Shown here: in pieces, positions 20,980-32,756 of the stretch
How the letters are laid out: each line of letters starts with the position of its first letter
Numbering within the stretch: the first letter of the stretch is position 1
Assembly (NCBI RefSeq): GCF_003576645.1
Contig: NC_044919.1
Span: forward strand, 22,383,215 to 22,447,214
Direction of reading: 5' to 3'
DNA length: 64,000 nt
From: Ipomoea triloba
Taxonomy: Eukaryota; Streptophyta; Magnoliopsida; Solanales; Convolvulaceae
Notes under the pieces: model-generated
Database searches by the model: none
What the model saw: the letters and a program-made list of their open reading frames with translations, nothing else
What the model was told of the DNA's origin: nothing
Program-made: the position numbers and the translations under genes

Positions 20980-22937
20980 GGGTGCTTTCTCCGCGGAGAC
21001 TATTTTTTAAACTGAATTCCAAAATGTTATCGAAAAAATAAACCGGCAAAGAAGGCAAACATGGGTGTACTATTGGAGTTGTAGGTTAGGGCATAACTCT
21101 CCTCATCTAGAGCAATTTTAGGTTTTAATTATTATTGCAATCATTATTAATCACCCCATGATTATTAGCAAATGATTACTAGCTTTACATGATTACGATA
21201 GGTTTTCAATCATTATTAATCAATTATTAGCAAATGATTATTACATTTTAATGTTAAAAAATAATTAGTTATTAATATTAATAATGAATAGTTATTAATA
21301 ATTAATTGATATTTAGTTAGTAATGATTAATTATTAGTTATTTAGTAACAATGAGACAATAGTAACATGTTAAGAAGAAAGATAATATGTATGTTAAAAA
21401 GTGCATATTTTCGACTGAAACTTCTATTGCCACACTGTAATGCAACAAAATTACTTTTGTTGTAAAATGTTGCATTAGATGACGATGCATGACCGGGAGG
21501 CGCTCAATTGATGATGGTGAAAATAATGAAACCGTTGTGAACATGACCGGACAGGTTTTCAACTTGTTACAATCGACCCCCTTCACATATATAGAGCATG
21601 TCCCTGATGAGATGCTTGACAATGCACCTAACCTAGATGAATCGATTCAGGGTTGTCGTCGCAATAGGGAGCAGCGGCGGGGGCGTGCGGGACAAGGCGG
21701 TAGGCGTGGTCGTGGCCGTGTTATGCATCCAGGCGTCCAGGCTGAGGGAAATGCATGGGCCGGTCAAGCTAATGAAGAGGAAGATGATGAGGATGAGGGT
21801 ATGGATGATTGTGATAGGAGGGACAATCTGTTGTCCGTTACAATGAGTTCCTCTTTTGACGAGGATGAGTCGGGCCCTTCTAGTAGTTCGTATGGTACCC
21901 ATACTACTAGTAGTTCGTATGGTACCCCTACTACTACCCAGTTTGGGGAGTACTCACCATATGGGGTTGTTTCATTCGCTCCATCTTCATTTCAATATCC
22001 AAATTATACGATCCCAGCGAGTGTAGTGTACGACCCCTCCCAACCTGGGTCATCCTATCAACAACCCCTACCTCACATGCATAATTATGAAGCATGTCCT
22101 ACATACAACAATATGCCTTCGCGCCACCCAATACAGGACTTTCACAGAGGAGAATCATCCGATCAAGGTGGTAGGAAATTGCAATTACCGTCAATGGATG
22201 AGTTTCTCCCTCAGTCAGTCCAAGAACAACCACGACGGCAATCAACGAGGTGCGACCGCCTGACATTGTGTGGAACTGGTTCGCGACATTACGATCCCAG
22301 GTACAAACATATATGCAATTTCCCTAATTTATATTACCATTGAATTTATTGTTTTTAACAAGACTTCATTAACTTAACTTGCAGGGGACACCACTAAATT
22401 TTTGGATGAAACATGTGCCTTATTTTATTTTACAGATGTATATTAAATATGTTGAATTGTATTAATTTAAAATCGAAATTTATCGTACAAGTTTTAGCGT
22501 TATTATCTTATCTTTAACTCACAATAGTCATTATTGCACAAGTATGACAAAATAATAATTTTATTATCATCAATCCAAATAATTAAAAAATCATACAACC
22601 AATCAATTAACCATCTAATCATCAATTAATCATTAATAACTAATCATTGCTACCATTAATAACTAATCATTGCTAGCATTAATAACTAACTAATCATTGA
22701 TGTTTTAAAATAAAAGTTGATCATTCTAATAATGATTGAAAGCTACGGAATAATCATCGGAGTAATCATTAGTAATCATCAGTAATTATCTAATGAATAA
22801 AAGCTAACACTCCTCTTCAAGAGGAGTGTTACCTTTTTTGCTACAACACCTCACAAACGCCCGTGTTTTCTTGTTTGGCCGTTTTTTTTTCATCACATTT
22901 TGGAATCCAATTCAAAAAAGCTTCTCTGGTCGGGTAA
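20980..22937 (+). mobile_element. MULE-like element with long degenerate TIRs and 15-bp flanking repeats
   Basis: The left arm (about 20995-21120) matches the reverse complement of the right arm (about 22795-22925). Aligned words are attccaaaatgt.at, accggc/acggcc, ggagttgtag/aggtgttgtag and aactctcctc/aacactcctc. Both arms then lead into AT-rich inverted sequence (aatcattattaatc-type). The identical 15-mer tgattcgtgaaagaa flanks it at 20965-20979 and 22938-22952. The right end has a perfect hairpin, aacactcctctt/aagaggagtgtt, at about 22807-22831. MULE target duplications are normally 8-11 bp, so the 15-bp match needs explaining. Confidence 0.55.
21489..22343 (+). CDS. Hypothetical low-complexity protein inside MULE-like element
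   Basis: Open frame of 284 codons. It has an acidic/polar start, an Arg/Gly tract (RRNREQRRGRAGQGGRRGRG), an acidic patch EEEDDEDEGMDD, Ser/Thr/Tyr-rich sequence with the repeat SSSYGT, and a tail with KLQLPSMDEFLPQ and CGTGSRHYDPR. The tail resembles the C-terminal end of plant mobile domain (PMD, MAIN-like) proteins that some MULEs carry. That is my recollection of the family, and the PMD fold itself is not visible. The last codons run past a possible donor (cag|gtacaaac near 22301), so the true end may be spliced. Two SSYGT copies show recent local duplication. Confidence 0.5.
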   Translation: MTGRRSIDDGENNETVVNMTGQVFNLLQSTPFTYIEHVPDEMLDNAPNLDESIQGCRRNREQRRGRAGQGGRRGRGRVMHPGVQAEGNAWAGQANEEEDDEDEGMDDCDRRDNLLSVTMSSSFDEDESGPSSSSYGTHTTSSSYGTPTTTQFGEYSPYGVVSFAPSSFQYPNYTIPASVVYDPSQPGSSYQQPLPHMHNYEACPTYNNMPSRHPIQDFHRGESSDQGGRKLQLPSMDEFLPQSVQEQPRRQSTRCDRLTLCGTGSRHYDPRYKHICNFPNLYYH

Positions 22938-22952
22938 TGATTCGTGAAAGAA

Positions 22953-23389
22953 TAATACGGAGTAGATGTTAGGGATTTAGGCGAGAGGCGCCAACCCAAA
23001 AAAATTACCGCCTAAATTTTAATGTTTTTTTTGGGTTAAAATAATTACCACCCAATTATATCCATGTTAAAAAATAAAATGAATTAATTTATAAATCACG
23101 CAATTCGATTAAAAATCAATTCAATACTAATTGACATATTGTTATTATAATTATATACTAATTCAAAATTTATTATTGCTATAAATTCATGAGGGTCCAG
23201 CGGTATAGCTGGACATATACTACATTATAATAGAGTCAATAGTACTTAAATAAATAATACAAAGTACAATACACAATTGGGGTGAAAATTTGGCACAATT
23301 CTTTTTTCTTTTTTTCTTTTTGGTAGCATAATAATAATAATAATAATAATAATTGATACTATTAAATACGGAGGCGAGAGTGTAGAATA
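22953..23389. other. Intergenic AT-rich stretch
   Basis: Contains a gggttaaaataattacca-type AT-rich stretch and an (ATA)n run at about 23329-23353. No gene seen. Confidence 0.5.
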
Positions 23390-23761
23390 ATGGTGTATTA
23401 TTACCGAGATCCTCGCTAAGGGCTCCGCTTCGAACCGAGACCAAGCTCGACGTTCTTCGGGGTTATCACCACCTTCAGGCCCACCAAAAATCACGTGGAT
23501 TACTTGTTTCGAACCTGCTGGCGGGGTTCCCACTCCTGATCTGGCCCTTTATCTTTCATGTCTTTGTTGGATTTCTTGAAAAACTTTTTCCATGATCTAC
23601 GACCCTTCTTCTTCTTCTCAGCGAACTGAGCCAACTCCCCTGATCTCAACAAGTCTTCTATCAAACCCTTCAAAACATGGCATTCCATGGCGGTGGCGTG
23701 GTCACCCATCCACTTGACAACCTCATCGTACGTATCTGGAGGTCGTACAATAAGATCTTGG
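23390..23761 (-). pseudogene. Older Gypsy gag, downstream fragment
   Basis: - strand reading continues the gag broken at 40026: a segment with DTYDEVVKWMGDHATAMECH, then a Lys-rich stretch (AEKKKKGRRSWKKFFKK) and VIFGGPEGGD. It is separated from its N-terminal half (40026-40560) by the whole Tat-type element, with CTTGG duplicated at the junctions. Sequence ends in AT-rich DNA near 23390. Confidence 0.75.
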
Positions 23762-24317
23762 TGATGGTTTCCCGATCTTTAGGCGATCGGCCGGCGGGCC
23801 AACACTACCGGAAAATTACAAGAACAAGTATATTTGATATGAACTCTTAAGTGGCTTAGCCTCTCTCTCTCACACATTCGAATCTCCCCCCTCTCAAAGG
23901 GTCCCGTATAGCTATATATCTCACGCACCTGGTCGGTTACACACTTAATCTCCTAATCAATGATACAAATAATAGCTCATAAAAGACATTAAATGCTCAT
24001 AATGATAGCCGTTCTCTCATGATTGTCCGTTGGTTCTCTCGATCCTTCGTCTTCACCGAGTGTCCTTAGGAGTCCGTCGAAGACCAGCCGACGGCCTTAT
24101 ACACTCAGTCGGCCAGCTCCTCTTCCGACCGACCCCCAAGGAGTCGGGGCAGACCTCGCATGTTTCAAGGGTATTGACGCCTTATGGGCTTTCTTCTCCT
24201 ACCGACCGACCTCTGAAGGAGTCAAAGCGAGCCTTGCATATCCAGGACATCAGTGTTCTATTAGCTTTCTCTTCCTACCGACCGGCTCATCTACCCAGTC
24301 GCCTTTATATACCATCA
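23762..24317 (-). repeat. 3' LTR of Tat-type element
   Basis: 556 bp, ends TGATGG/CCATCA. On the - strand tatataaaggcg sits at its 5' edge. Directly upstream on the - strand is a purine-rich stretch (aaggaaagtgagggactaga) fitting the polypurine tract. Confidence 0.93.
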
Positions 24318-24559
24318 TCTAGTCCCTCACTTTCCTTGGTTTAAGGAACCGAAGCCTAGGAAAGTACATCTCCTGACAAAGTGGATCCGTATCTCTGTCA
24401 TATCTTTTCTCCTGTCAACTTCAATTAAAATCCCTGATTTTACTCGATTACCAAGAGATTTTCACCGAATCTGTGTGTTAGAACCTTCCTTATTCTGACA
24501 GCCGTCCTTTTTTATCTTTATCCCTTTTGCCCTTGTTTCTTTAACTCGTTCCCTTCTGC

Positions 24560-24567
24560 TATAAATA
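24560..24567 (+). promoter_or_regulatory. TATA box for antisense ORF 1
   Basis: tataaata in the context ctgctataaatatcttcc, 44 bp before the ATG at 24611 and on the strand opposite to gag-pol. Confidence 0.5.
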
Positions 24568-24610
24568 TCTTCCCCTTTTCGAAAGGGCACACCCTCCTTT
24601 GCTGATCATA

Positions 24611-25027
24611 ATGAAGAAAAAAGACGCCGCCAGTCCTCCTTCACGACGTTCCCTACGCTTGGCCGAGCAGGCCCGGCAAGAAATGCTCCGCCAACGGAAA
24701 ATTGCGCACGGCGGTCATGAAGTGGGGGACACCCATGAAGACCCTCTTCTCATTCCTTCCGATGAGGAAAAGGAAGTGGCGGCCCCACCACCTCCTGAAA
24801 TTGAAGTAGGCTCTCCACTTAACCCCAACTACGATTCTGACTACTTGGAATTCTTAACGGAATTCATGGCTGATGATTCCTTAGGGAATACCCCACCAGC
24901 TTCCCCAGCGACTCCGGACACAGTCTTCCCAATTACTCCCTCAGCTGCTTTTGAGGTTGATCCGTCGTCCCCTCCTTCTCAGACGCCATCCGTGATTTCT
25001 GCCGATTCCCCTACTGCCTCAGCTTGA
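24611..25027 (+). CDS. Antisense ORF 1 of Tat-type element
   Basis: 139 residues from MKKKDAASPPSRRSLRLAEQ to stop. Basic N-terminus with SRRSLRLAEQARQEM, then acidic and Pro/Ser-rich sequence with SDEEKE, NYDSDYLEFL and a PPASPATPD-like tail. It lies between the 3' LTR and a 93-bp minisatellite, on the + strand. It resembles the N-terminal part of plant antisense transposon ORFs, and I know no function. The frame is free of lesions. I chose ATG 24611 because it follows the TATA box at the right distance; an in-frame ATG at 24599 would be too close. Confidence 0.6.
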   Translation: MKKKDAASPPSRRSLRLAEQARQEMLRQRKIAHGGHEVGDTHEDPLLIPSDEEKEVAAPPPPEIEVGSPLNPNYDSDYLEFLTEFMADDSLGNTPPASPATPDTVFPITPSAAFEVDPSSPPSQTPSVISADSPTASA

Positions 25028-25239
25028 CCTCCCACCAACCGAAAGTCTCTATGCAGCCATAACCGTAGGCATGCTAGGCCATATAGGGCTATTTTGTATT
25101 TTCGGCTAAGCTTTAATGAATAAATGGCTCTTTCGCGTATAACGTCACTCTTTTCATGTCTTTCTTTCGCGCTTTTCTCCAGGAGGCACGATTAGCCGAG
25201 CACTGACTCCTTTCTTTGACTAACTATCACAACCACTTT

Positions 25240-26262
25240 ATGACTTCTTCTCACACTCCCTTTTCAGGGAGGCACGGTTGACCGAGTGCCGACTCCATTT
25301 TCAGGCCTCCGGACCAACCAAAACACCATCCTTATGACTTCTTTTCACACTCCCTTTTCAGGGAGGCACGGTTGACTGAGTGCCGACTCCGTTTTCAGGA
25401 CTCCGGACCAACCAAAACACCATCCTTATGACTTCTTCTCACACTCCCTTTTCAGGGAGGCACGGTTGACCGAGTGCCGACTCCATTTTCAGGACTCCGG
25501 CCTAACCAAAACACCATCCTTATGACTTCTTTTCACACTCCCTTTTCAGGGAGGCACGGTTGACCGAGTGCCGACTCCATTTTCAGGACTCCGGCCTAAC
25601 CAAAACACCATCCTTATGACTTCTTTTCACACTCCCTTTTCAGGGAGACACGGTGGACCGAGTGCCGACTCCATTTTCAGGCCTCCGGACCAACCAAAAC
25701 AACAACCTTATGACTTCTTCTCACACTCCCTTTTCAGGGAGGCACGGTTGACCGAGTGCCGACTCCATTTTCAGGACTCCGGCCTAACCAGGACACCATC
25801 CTTATGACTTCTTTTCACACTCCCTTTTCAGGGAGGCACGGTTGACTAAGTGCCGACTCCGTTTTCAGGACTCCGGCCTAACCAGAACACCATCCTTATG
25901 ATTTCTTTTCACACTCCCTTTTCAGGGAGGCACGGTTGACCGAGTGCCGACTCCATTTTCAGGCTTCCGGACCAACCAAAACACCAACCTTATGACTTCT
26001 TCTCACACTCCCTTTTTAGGGAGGCACGGTTGACCGAGTGCCAACTCCATATTCAGGATTCCGGCCTAACCAGAACACCCTCCTTATGACTTCTTTTCAC
26101 ACTCTCTTTTCAGGGAGGCACGGTGGACCGAGTGCCGACTCCATTTTCAGGCCTCCGAACCAACCAAAACACCAACCTTATGATTTCTTCTCACACTCCC
26201 TTCTCAGGGAGGCACAGTTGACCGAGTGCCGACTCCATTTTCGGGCCTCCGGTTTAACCTTT
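25240..26262. repeat. Minisatellite, about 93-bp unit, 11 copies
   Basis: Unit begins cacactcccttttcaggg and contains ggcacggttgaccgagtgcc and gactccattttcagg. Starts at 25252, 25347, 25440 and 25534 show a period of 93-95 bp. The units differ at few sites, including gacc/gact and actccg/cctccg. Confidence 0.93.
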
Positions 26263-26432
26263 GAAATCCCATTATTGGATTACGGATTATTTGAACGTCG
26301 TCACCTTTTACACTTCGTGCCGATTGTGATTACCGAAAGAAATAACTTCCCGCGTACGTTTCACGTCTCTTCGATGTCAGGTCATTAAATCTCACCCTCC
26401 ACGTGTCATCATCTCCTTTTATCACCCTTGCC

Positions 26433-26440
26433 TATAAATA
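26433..26440 (+). promoter_or_regulatory. TATA box for antisense ORF 2
   Basis: tataaata in the context ttgcctataaataccgag, 220 bp upstream of the ATG at 26661. The gap reads as a long leader with a pyrimidine-rich start. Confidence 0.5.
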
Positions 26441-26729
26441 CCGAGATTCACCGTCCCCCTTTTACTTTTCACTGTTTTACTTTCTTCCCCAAGCAAAAGG
26501 CGTTATCGGATCTCCAGCGTGACTTCGATTTTCCGCTCAACCCTCTGACCAATTTCCGGCGACCTGCAAATTAGACCTCCGCCCTATCGTCCCTTCTCTT
26601 GAACTCTCTTTCTTTGCCTCCGAGTCTGCCAGGTAGGTTTCTTTGTATTTGCTTTCCATTATGTCTTCTACTCCCAACCGCACTGGGGTTACGATAAACC
26701 CCAACAATTTGACCTCATTGAGCGCACAG

Positions 26730-29700
26730 TGTAACACCCCACTTTTTCCACATAAGAAAATACGGGTAATTTAATTTTTTTTTATTTACAAATAACTTTT
26801 ACAATAGCGGAAGCTTTCTACAACAAGAAAGGAAAAAGGGGGCGTTATGCCACGTTCAAGTATCTCATACTCAAACGCACAGGCTAAACTAACTTACTAC
26901 CGATTACTAATACAAGATGAATTCTATGGATTTAATTACAACCTTTATAAAAAAAAATCTAACGTGAATCACTCTCATGCCAATGCTCCAAATTATCATG
27001 CAATCATCACCTGCAATAATAACTAAGGGGGAAAACAAAGTCAGCACGACGGCTAGTAAGACTTACTCCACCCCGTAAATCATTTTTCACATAGCACATA
27101 GCACTTTGGAGCACATAATTCCATATTAACCCCATAGAATATTTTATACTCAACCACATAATCATTTTTAGTCCATTAGAATATACTAATTCTCAAATCA
27201 ATCAATTTATCGTGGATTCTAATTTCATATAACATTTCATAATAAATAATAATCAAATAATCATTTAATTCCTCATAAAATACTATACATTCACAACTTA
27301 TCATTTTCATAAATAATAGGATTCAAATACTAATTCACTCACATAAATAATTATTTAACTCCACATCAAATTCCATAATATCAACATTTTTTCCATTTTC
27401 ATAATAGGATTCAATCCTTTATTTACCATAGTATACTTTTCAAAAAGTCATATTCTCAAATTTCTTAAAAATTTAACTTTGTGCCATACTTGCACACTAT
27501 AAAAAAAATACATATGGAAGCACATCAATCACACATAAATGGGACAGGGTCCTTTATTCTTAGGCCCTAGTGAACGGTGCTTTCCACACATCCGAACACT
27601 CCACATATTTCCCATTTCTAATGGAAACAGGACTCTAACCTTAAGTGTGCACACCCCCGAGTGAGGATTCCAAGCCTCACCGGGAAGTTACTAGTCCTAG
27701 TATTCGGGGATTTTTCCTACCGAATACTCCTCAAAACAAGGTACGTAGACCCTAGTGGAAGGCATAACCTAACCACTCCTCAAATCAACAGGACAATAAA
27801 TGCCCTAGTATCCGGGGATTGTTCCTACCGAATACTCCTCAAAATAGGGTATGAACCCTAGTGGTAGGATTACCCTAACCACTCCACAACTGGGCATAGC
27901 CCTAGTATCCAGCATACAATTGAATACTCCACAATTTCCAAGTCACATATCTTCCATAAGTTTACAAAATATTTTATGTAATAAAATTTAGCCCTTAGGC
28001 TCTCAAAATCTATTAACCAAAATCAATTTATCAAAAATTCCAAACTTGAGTTCTTAATATAGATTACACCTCATAATATTTCCATAAGTTTTGAAATCAA
28101 GACTTAGCATAAAAGGTTGTTCATAAATTTGATAGAAAAATAATATTTGTAAAATTAATCATTACTTGCATTGTACATCCAATCTCTCAAAAATGAGGTT
28201 TTCTTCCAAAATACAATTAGGCTAATTCTTTTCCTTGAAAAGCTCAATAAAACTCATTTCGCAACCAAGAGTCCAAAATCTACATTTTGGTCAATTTTTT
28301 TCATTTGTCACTAACATGCGTTCTACATAATAAGGAGGAGTCCTATGTACACACAACATATAAGTAAAATTTAAATTTGTAAGGAATGTACATATGCATA
28401 CATAATTCGTACGCCACTTATTCAAGTAAAAACAAATAATGATTATTATTATTTTATTTTTTTTATAAAACTTCGTACGGCATTTAACAATGAAACAAAA
28501 TAATAAATTTTGTTATTATTATTAGTATTGTTATTACTAATAAAATAACGTACGTACATATCATAACCTTACTAATCAAACATATTCATATACTAATTGT
28601 GATACATAGAAAATTTATACTAATTGACAATACTAACTCGAGTAATAAATTATGTACATTCAATAAGAAATTAAATGTAATGCTTATACATATATATATA
28701 CCCATAAACTAATAATAATCATAAGCATACGTACTTAGTTAAGGTTCTTTACATATAATCATATATTTACTGTTATTATTTTTTTTTATAAAACCTACGT
28801 ACGTACTACACATATACTTTATATATATAATATATACTTATATATCCATACACACAAGAATTAATATATATGTATATATTCAAGATTTTAAGTACAATTG
28901 TTCATTAATACTCTCAAATACCATAATCTCTACCACAAGAGATAACTTGTACTATAAAGGTAATACATGCTTCAAGAATTTATGTAAGACAACCATGATT
29001 CGATCAATCCACACAAGAGAAAAAAAATCATGTTTCAGTCATAGTCTAAAACGCATAAGGGGTAAGGGCAAGGCATAAAACCACAAACCCACTTACTCAC
29101 ATTATTTAATCATTATCACTTAAGCATTATCTCCATGAGTATCCTCATCAAACTATTTTCATTACTTAAATCATCTTCACACCATCATCATCAGTAAACC
29201 CATATTTCAATCTCTAACAATTCTTTTACACAGATTCTTACTAATCATCATACTCCCACCATAAATCAAATGTACAAATAATATGTTCTCACAAATATTT
29301 AACAATTTCTATAATAATAGTAATATAATATCACATAAGCACATATTAAATAATTTAATTACGGTAAATAAAATTTGAATGGACATAAATCTTACCTAAT
29401 AACCACAACACAAGTTGACAATCCTTCTATCTTTTCTCTTCCTTTCCCTTTCTTCTCTCTCTTTTTTTTTCTCGGCCAAAAAGCAGAATGAAAATTGTGA
29501 GCTTTCCCCCTAACTCCAAAGCTACGCACCTCCCTTATGAATATAAATATATCTAATCTACCTAATACATACACACAACACACACGGTTTACTATTATTA
29601 TTTATATTATTATTAATTATAACACCTCCATCAAATCAGGCTATTAATAATATTATAACCACCCCCCCAATTCACGCCCTTTTCCCTTTTTCTTTCCTCT

Positions 29701-30182
29701 TTTTCCGGCGTCTCACTCCTCAATTTTCCTTATCCATCTTGGTCTCTTATATTTTTTTCTTTTTTCTCTGCTGAACCAAAAATCAGTAACCATTCTGCGA
29801 CTAACAAGAGTTGAACTCCTGTCCAAAGCCCAAAGCTCAAATCCCAAACCACCAAGCCATTTCATCTTTCAAGAATTTTTAGCAACAAAATTATATAACT
29901 ATATACGAAGAGCAATATAATAGGCTTTGAAAGTAAATTAATTGTTGCCTAGATTCAAAACCAAGACTTCTCACAAAAAGTTAAAGTTTTGTCCAGCAAG
30001 TCAAACCAATTCTTATTGATTATTTTTGAAATAAATAAATATATACATATACGTTCCAAAATATATATTTTGTAATAAATAATAATTTCCAAAAATTCTT
30101 TTGGACAACAATAAAACATGAATATTTCGAAAATAATAATAATATTTTCTCAAAAATACTTACAAAATTTCGGGGTGTTACA
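26730..30182. mobile_element. Nested 3.45-kb solo LTR, Tekay/Del-like, TSD CACAG
   Basis: TGTAACACCCC...GGGGTGTTACA, flanked by CACAG at 26725-26729 and 30183-30187. No coding sequence and no second copy, so it reads as a solo LTR. Long LTRs with these ends are typical of Tekay/Del chromoviruses, which is the basis of the lineage call. It interrupts antisense ORF 2. Interior is AT-rich, with a hairpin array at 27569-27928. Confidence 0.85.
27569..27928. repeat. Array of six CCTAGT...ACTCC hairpins in solo LTR
   Basis: Arms: 27569-27577/27592-27600 (agtgaacgg-ccgaacact, two mispairs); 27699-27707/27720-27728 (agtattcgg-ccgaatact, perfect); 27754-27758/27773-27777 (agtgg-ccact); 27807-27815/27828-27836 (agtatccgg-ccgaatact, one mispair); 27860-27868/27874-27883 (agtggtagg-cctaaccact, one bulge); 27904-27908/27924-27928 (agtat-atact). 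Types agtat and agtgg alternate at about 53-bp steps from the second hairpin on. Each opens with cctagt and closes with actcc. Confidence 0.8.
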
Positions 30183-32500
30183 CACAGGGCGCCTCTTCTT
30201 CCGCTGCTCTAAACCCAGAGCCCATTCAGGCCATTGCGGCGTTACCCACTGACCTCCAAAGGCCTTCAGGCCAATTAGAGGACATCGGCCGTCCCGCGGG
30301 CCTTCATTCTAAAATTTCGGCCCGTGAACTAGAAGAGGCCCAAGATTTATTGGGCCTAGCGGCAGAAATCTATGCCCCTCGTGAACTTCATGTGTCCGAA
30401 CCCCCTCCCGGTGGGTACGTCAGGGTGCATCTCCAGTCTATTCGTCACGGGTTCCGAGTCCCCATGAGTCCGTTTGCTTCTCTCTTTTTTCGCTTCTTTG
30501 CTTTATCTCCTGGTCAGCTTGTTCCGAACTCCCACCGCCTCCTCACTTGCTTCCAAACGATTTGCATAAAACTTGAGATTGATCCAACGATCAATCTATT
30601 CCTACAACTCTACCTGGTCAATAGAGTCGGGTCCAACTCGCCGGGCTATGTCCAAATTTCACAGCGATGCGGCTCTAAAATTTTTGACGGACTGGTCGAC
30701 TCTCTCAAAGGGTGGAAACCCCTTTTCTTATTTGTACGACCATCCTCCTCTCATCCGGCTTTTGACTTCCCCTTGACCTAGAACTCCTCTTTTTTCAAAT
30801 GCCTCAAAAAACCTCCTCCTGACCAAAAAACGACTGATGGGATGAAAGTTTTGAAAGACTTGGGCGAACTTCAAGTCAGCGTATGGTCGAGCCTAAAGGC
30901 CCTTAAGGCGGCTGGACTTCTTCTTGCCGGGGCAGCCCTTCCAGGTGATGAGTCATTCCTTTTTAAAATTCTCTCTTTATAGCTTACCTTTTTAATACAC
31001 TGTTTTGTAGATCCTGAGGAGGAGGAAGAAGCAGAGGAAGAAGGTGAAGAAGCAGGTGACGAAACCCTTTCCGGCGACTCTAACACCCCCTCTCTCACGT
31101 CCGAAATGTCTAGCCGCCATGCTACTTTGAAGGAACGCTCTCGGAGCCGCGCTGCCTCCTCCAACCCGATTGTTGTTCACGACTCCCCCACTCGTTCCGC
31201 GGAGCCACCACGCGGTCGCCAGGCTCGTCGGGCCATACCTCCTCCTGCCTCCACTTCTGGCCTAAAACGCCCGGCCGGGCCTTCTCTGTCAACCCCATCA
31301 GCCAAAAGAGTGGCTGTCGGTCTTGAAATTGATGCCGATGATGGCATTGTTCAAGGTGCTTTTCCAGTGCATGAGTGGCTGGATAATGTTATCCTTCCCA
31401 AGGACGCAGCTCACTACGAGAGTCATCCTTCCGAGAAGGTCTTCGAAGGCGTTTCCCGTTACTTGTATCGGGTAAGCTATACTTATGTCAAGTTCTCGCA
31501 TAGATTTCATATTGCACTCCTCATTTCTCCTTTTTTTTTATCACTTGGCAGGCTCTTGCTGTCCAGTCTGAAATGCGGAAGAGAATGAGTCCACTCCTGG
31601 CGGATGCGGAGCTAGTGCCGACTCTAAGGGCCGACCTTCACAAACGGGAGAAAGAGCTGGATGACTCGGCACTCCGGGTAGGTCAACTAGAGTCGGAGCT
31701 CGAGGCGGAGAAGAAGAAGAGTGCTGACGCTACGGATTTAGCCGTGGCTACTTATAAGTCTTCCCGAGCCTTCGAAGAGGATGTGCTGGCCAACGTTCGT
31801 TCGAGGTTAAGGCTGCTGGCCATGGAGTGGCTAAGTTCTGATGAAGGTCGAGCCTATCTGACGGATCTAGGAGAGGAGGACTATCACATGGGGTCCTTGG
31901 ACATGCAACGTGACATCTACCCGGTTCTTTTGGAGAGAGATCCGACTTTCGACCCAGAAAAATGGGGCCTTCCAGCACAGTTAGCCGAGCTTCCTTCTCG
32001 CATTCCTGCTACCCCCGCACGTCAACAGGGGGCCAGAGAAACCGACAGGGTCACTCCGGAGAACTCAAGTGGCGGGCAAATTCTGATGGATCCCTCATAT
32101 CTAAATTCTGCTGCCAATTTGACTGCTCTGGCGGGAATGGATCGCAATCCCGTGCCTTCAATGCTCAACATATCGGAGGAGGAGGAGCCGGCGGAAGGTG
32201 ACTTAGTACGACGCTCTCACCTTCAAGGAAGCACCAACGACCCTCCCCCTACTGGCTCAACGGAGGGGGAGACAGCTGGTGGTAACTCGGGGGTTTAAAA
32301 AATATTCGCTGCACTTTGTTTTATTGGAACTTTTTGTAGAGGGGCCTTTTTTGACTGCCTTAGGCCTTTTATGTTTTGAACAAACAATTGCCTTTCCTTT
32401 TCGTCTGATTGTTTTGGCTTTACTCTGTCTTTCTTTACTTTTACTTTCACCCGGCAATTCGCTGGCCCTGGCTGTACGCCAAGTCTCATCTAACAGGTTT

Positions 32501-32750
32501 TCTCAACCTTCTTAAAGGCTAACGACCGCCAAACTCATATATTCCGAGTCCCTCAGTCGAGGACTCATCCGACAGGTTTTCTCAACCTTATTAAAGGCAG
32601 ACAACCGCCAAACTCATATATTCCGAGTCCCTCAGTCGAGGACTCATCCGTCAGGTTTTCTCAACCTTATTAAAGGCAGACAACCGCCAAACTCATATAT
32701 TCCGAGTCCCTCAGTCGAGGACTCATCCGACAGGTTTTCTCAACCTTATT
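32501..32750. repeat. Minisatellite, 79-bp unit, about 3 copies
   Basis: tctcaacctt recurs at 32501, 32580, 32659 and 32738 (period 79). Units contain gaccgccaaactcatatattc or its variant, and gtccctcagtcgaggactc. Confidence 0.92.
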
Positions 32751-32756
32751 TTATTC

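Larger units (their letters stand above)
26661..32298 (+). pseudogene. Antisense ORF 2 of Tat-type element (gypsy-type transposon protein)
   Basis: Spliced ORF on the strand opposite to gag-pol. Exon parts: 26661-26729, then a nested solo LTR, then 30188-30944, 31011-31471 and 31552-32298, with GT/AG and matching phase at both introns. The first part joins the second in frame across the target duplication. The 30188 exon holds the domain found in plant 'putative gypsy type transposon' proteins (YVRVHLQSIRHGFRVP, GWKPLFLFV). Next comes an acidic Glu tract (DPEEEEEAEEEGEE), then a Ser/Arg/Pro-rich linker, then a coiled coil (ELDDSALRVGQLESELEAEKKK). Lesions: the 3.45-kb insertion and an in-frame TAG at 30779-30781. 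Antisense ORFs here are known from Tat elements; their role is not known. Confidence 0.75.

Noticed and set aside
25240..26262. CRISPR-like array
   Set aside because: Units are near-identical along their whole 93 bp with no unique spacers, in a plant nuclear retroelement.
25568..26388. ORFs with repeated FSGRHGG or TPFSGLR motifs
   Set aside because: These are translations of the 93-bp minisatellite. The period is not a fixed multiple of three, and frames change between units.
30871..31180. - strand ORFs opposite antisense ORF 2
   Set aside because: They overlap a spliced + strand gene with coherent phase and acidic/coiled-coil composition.
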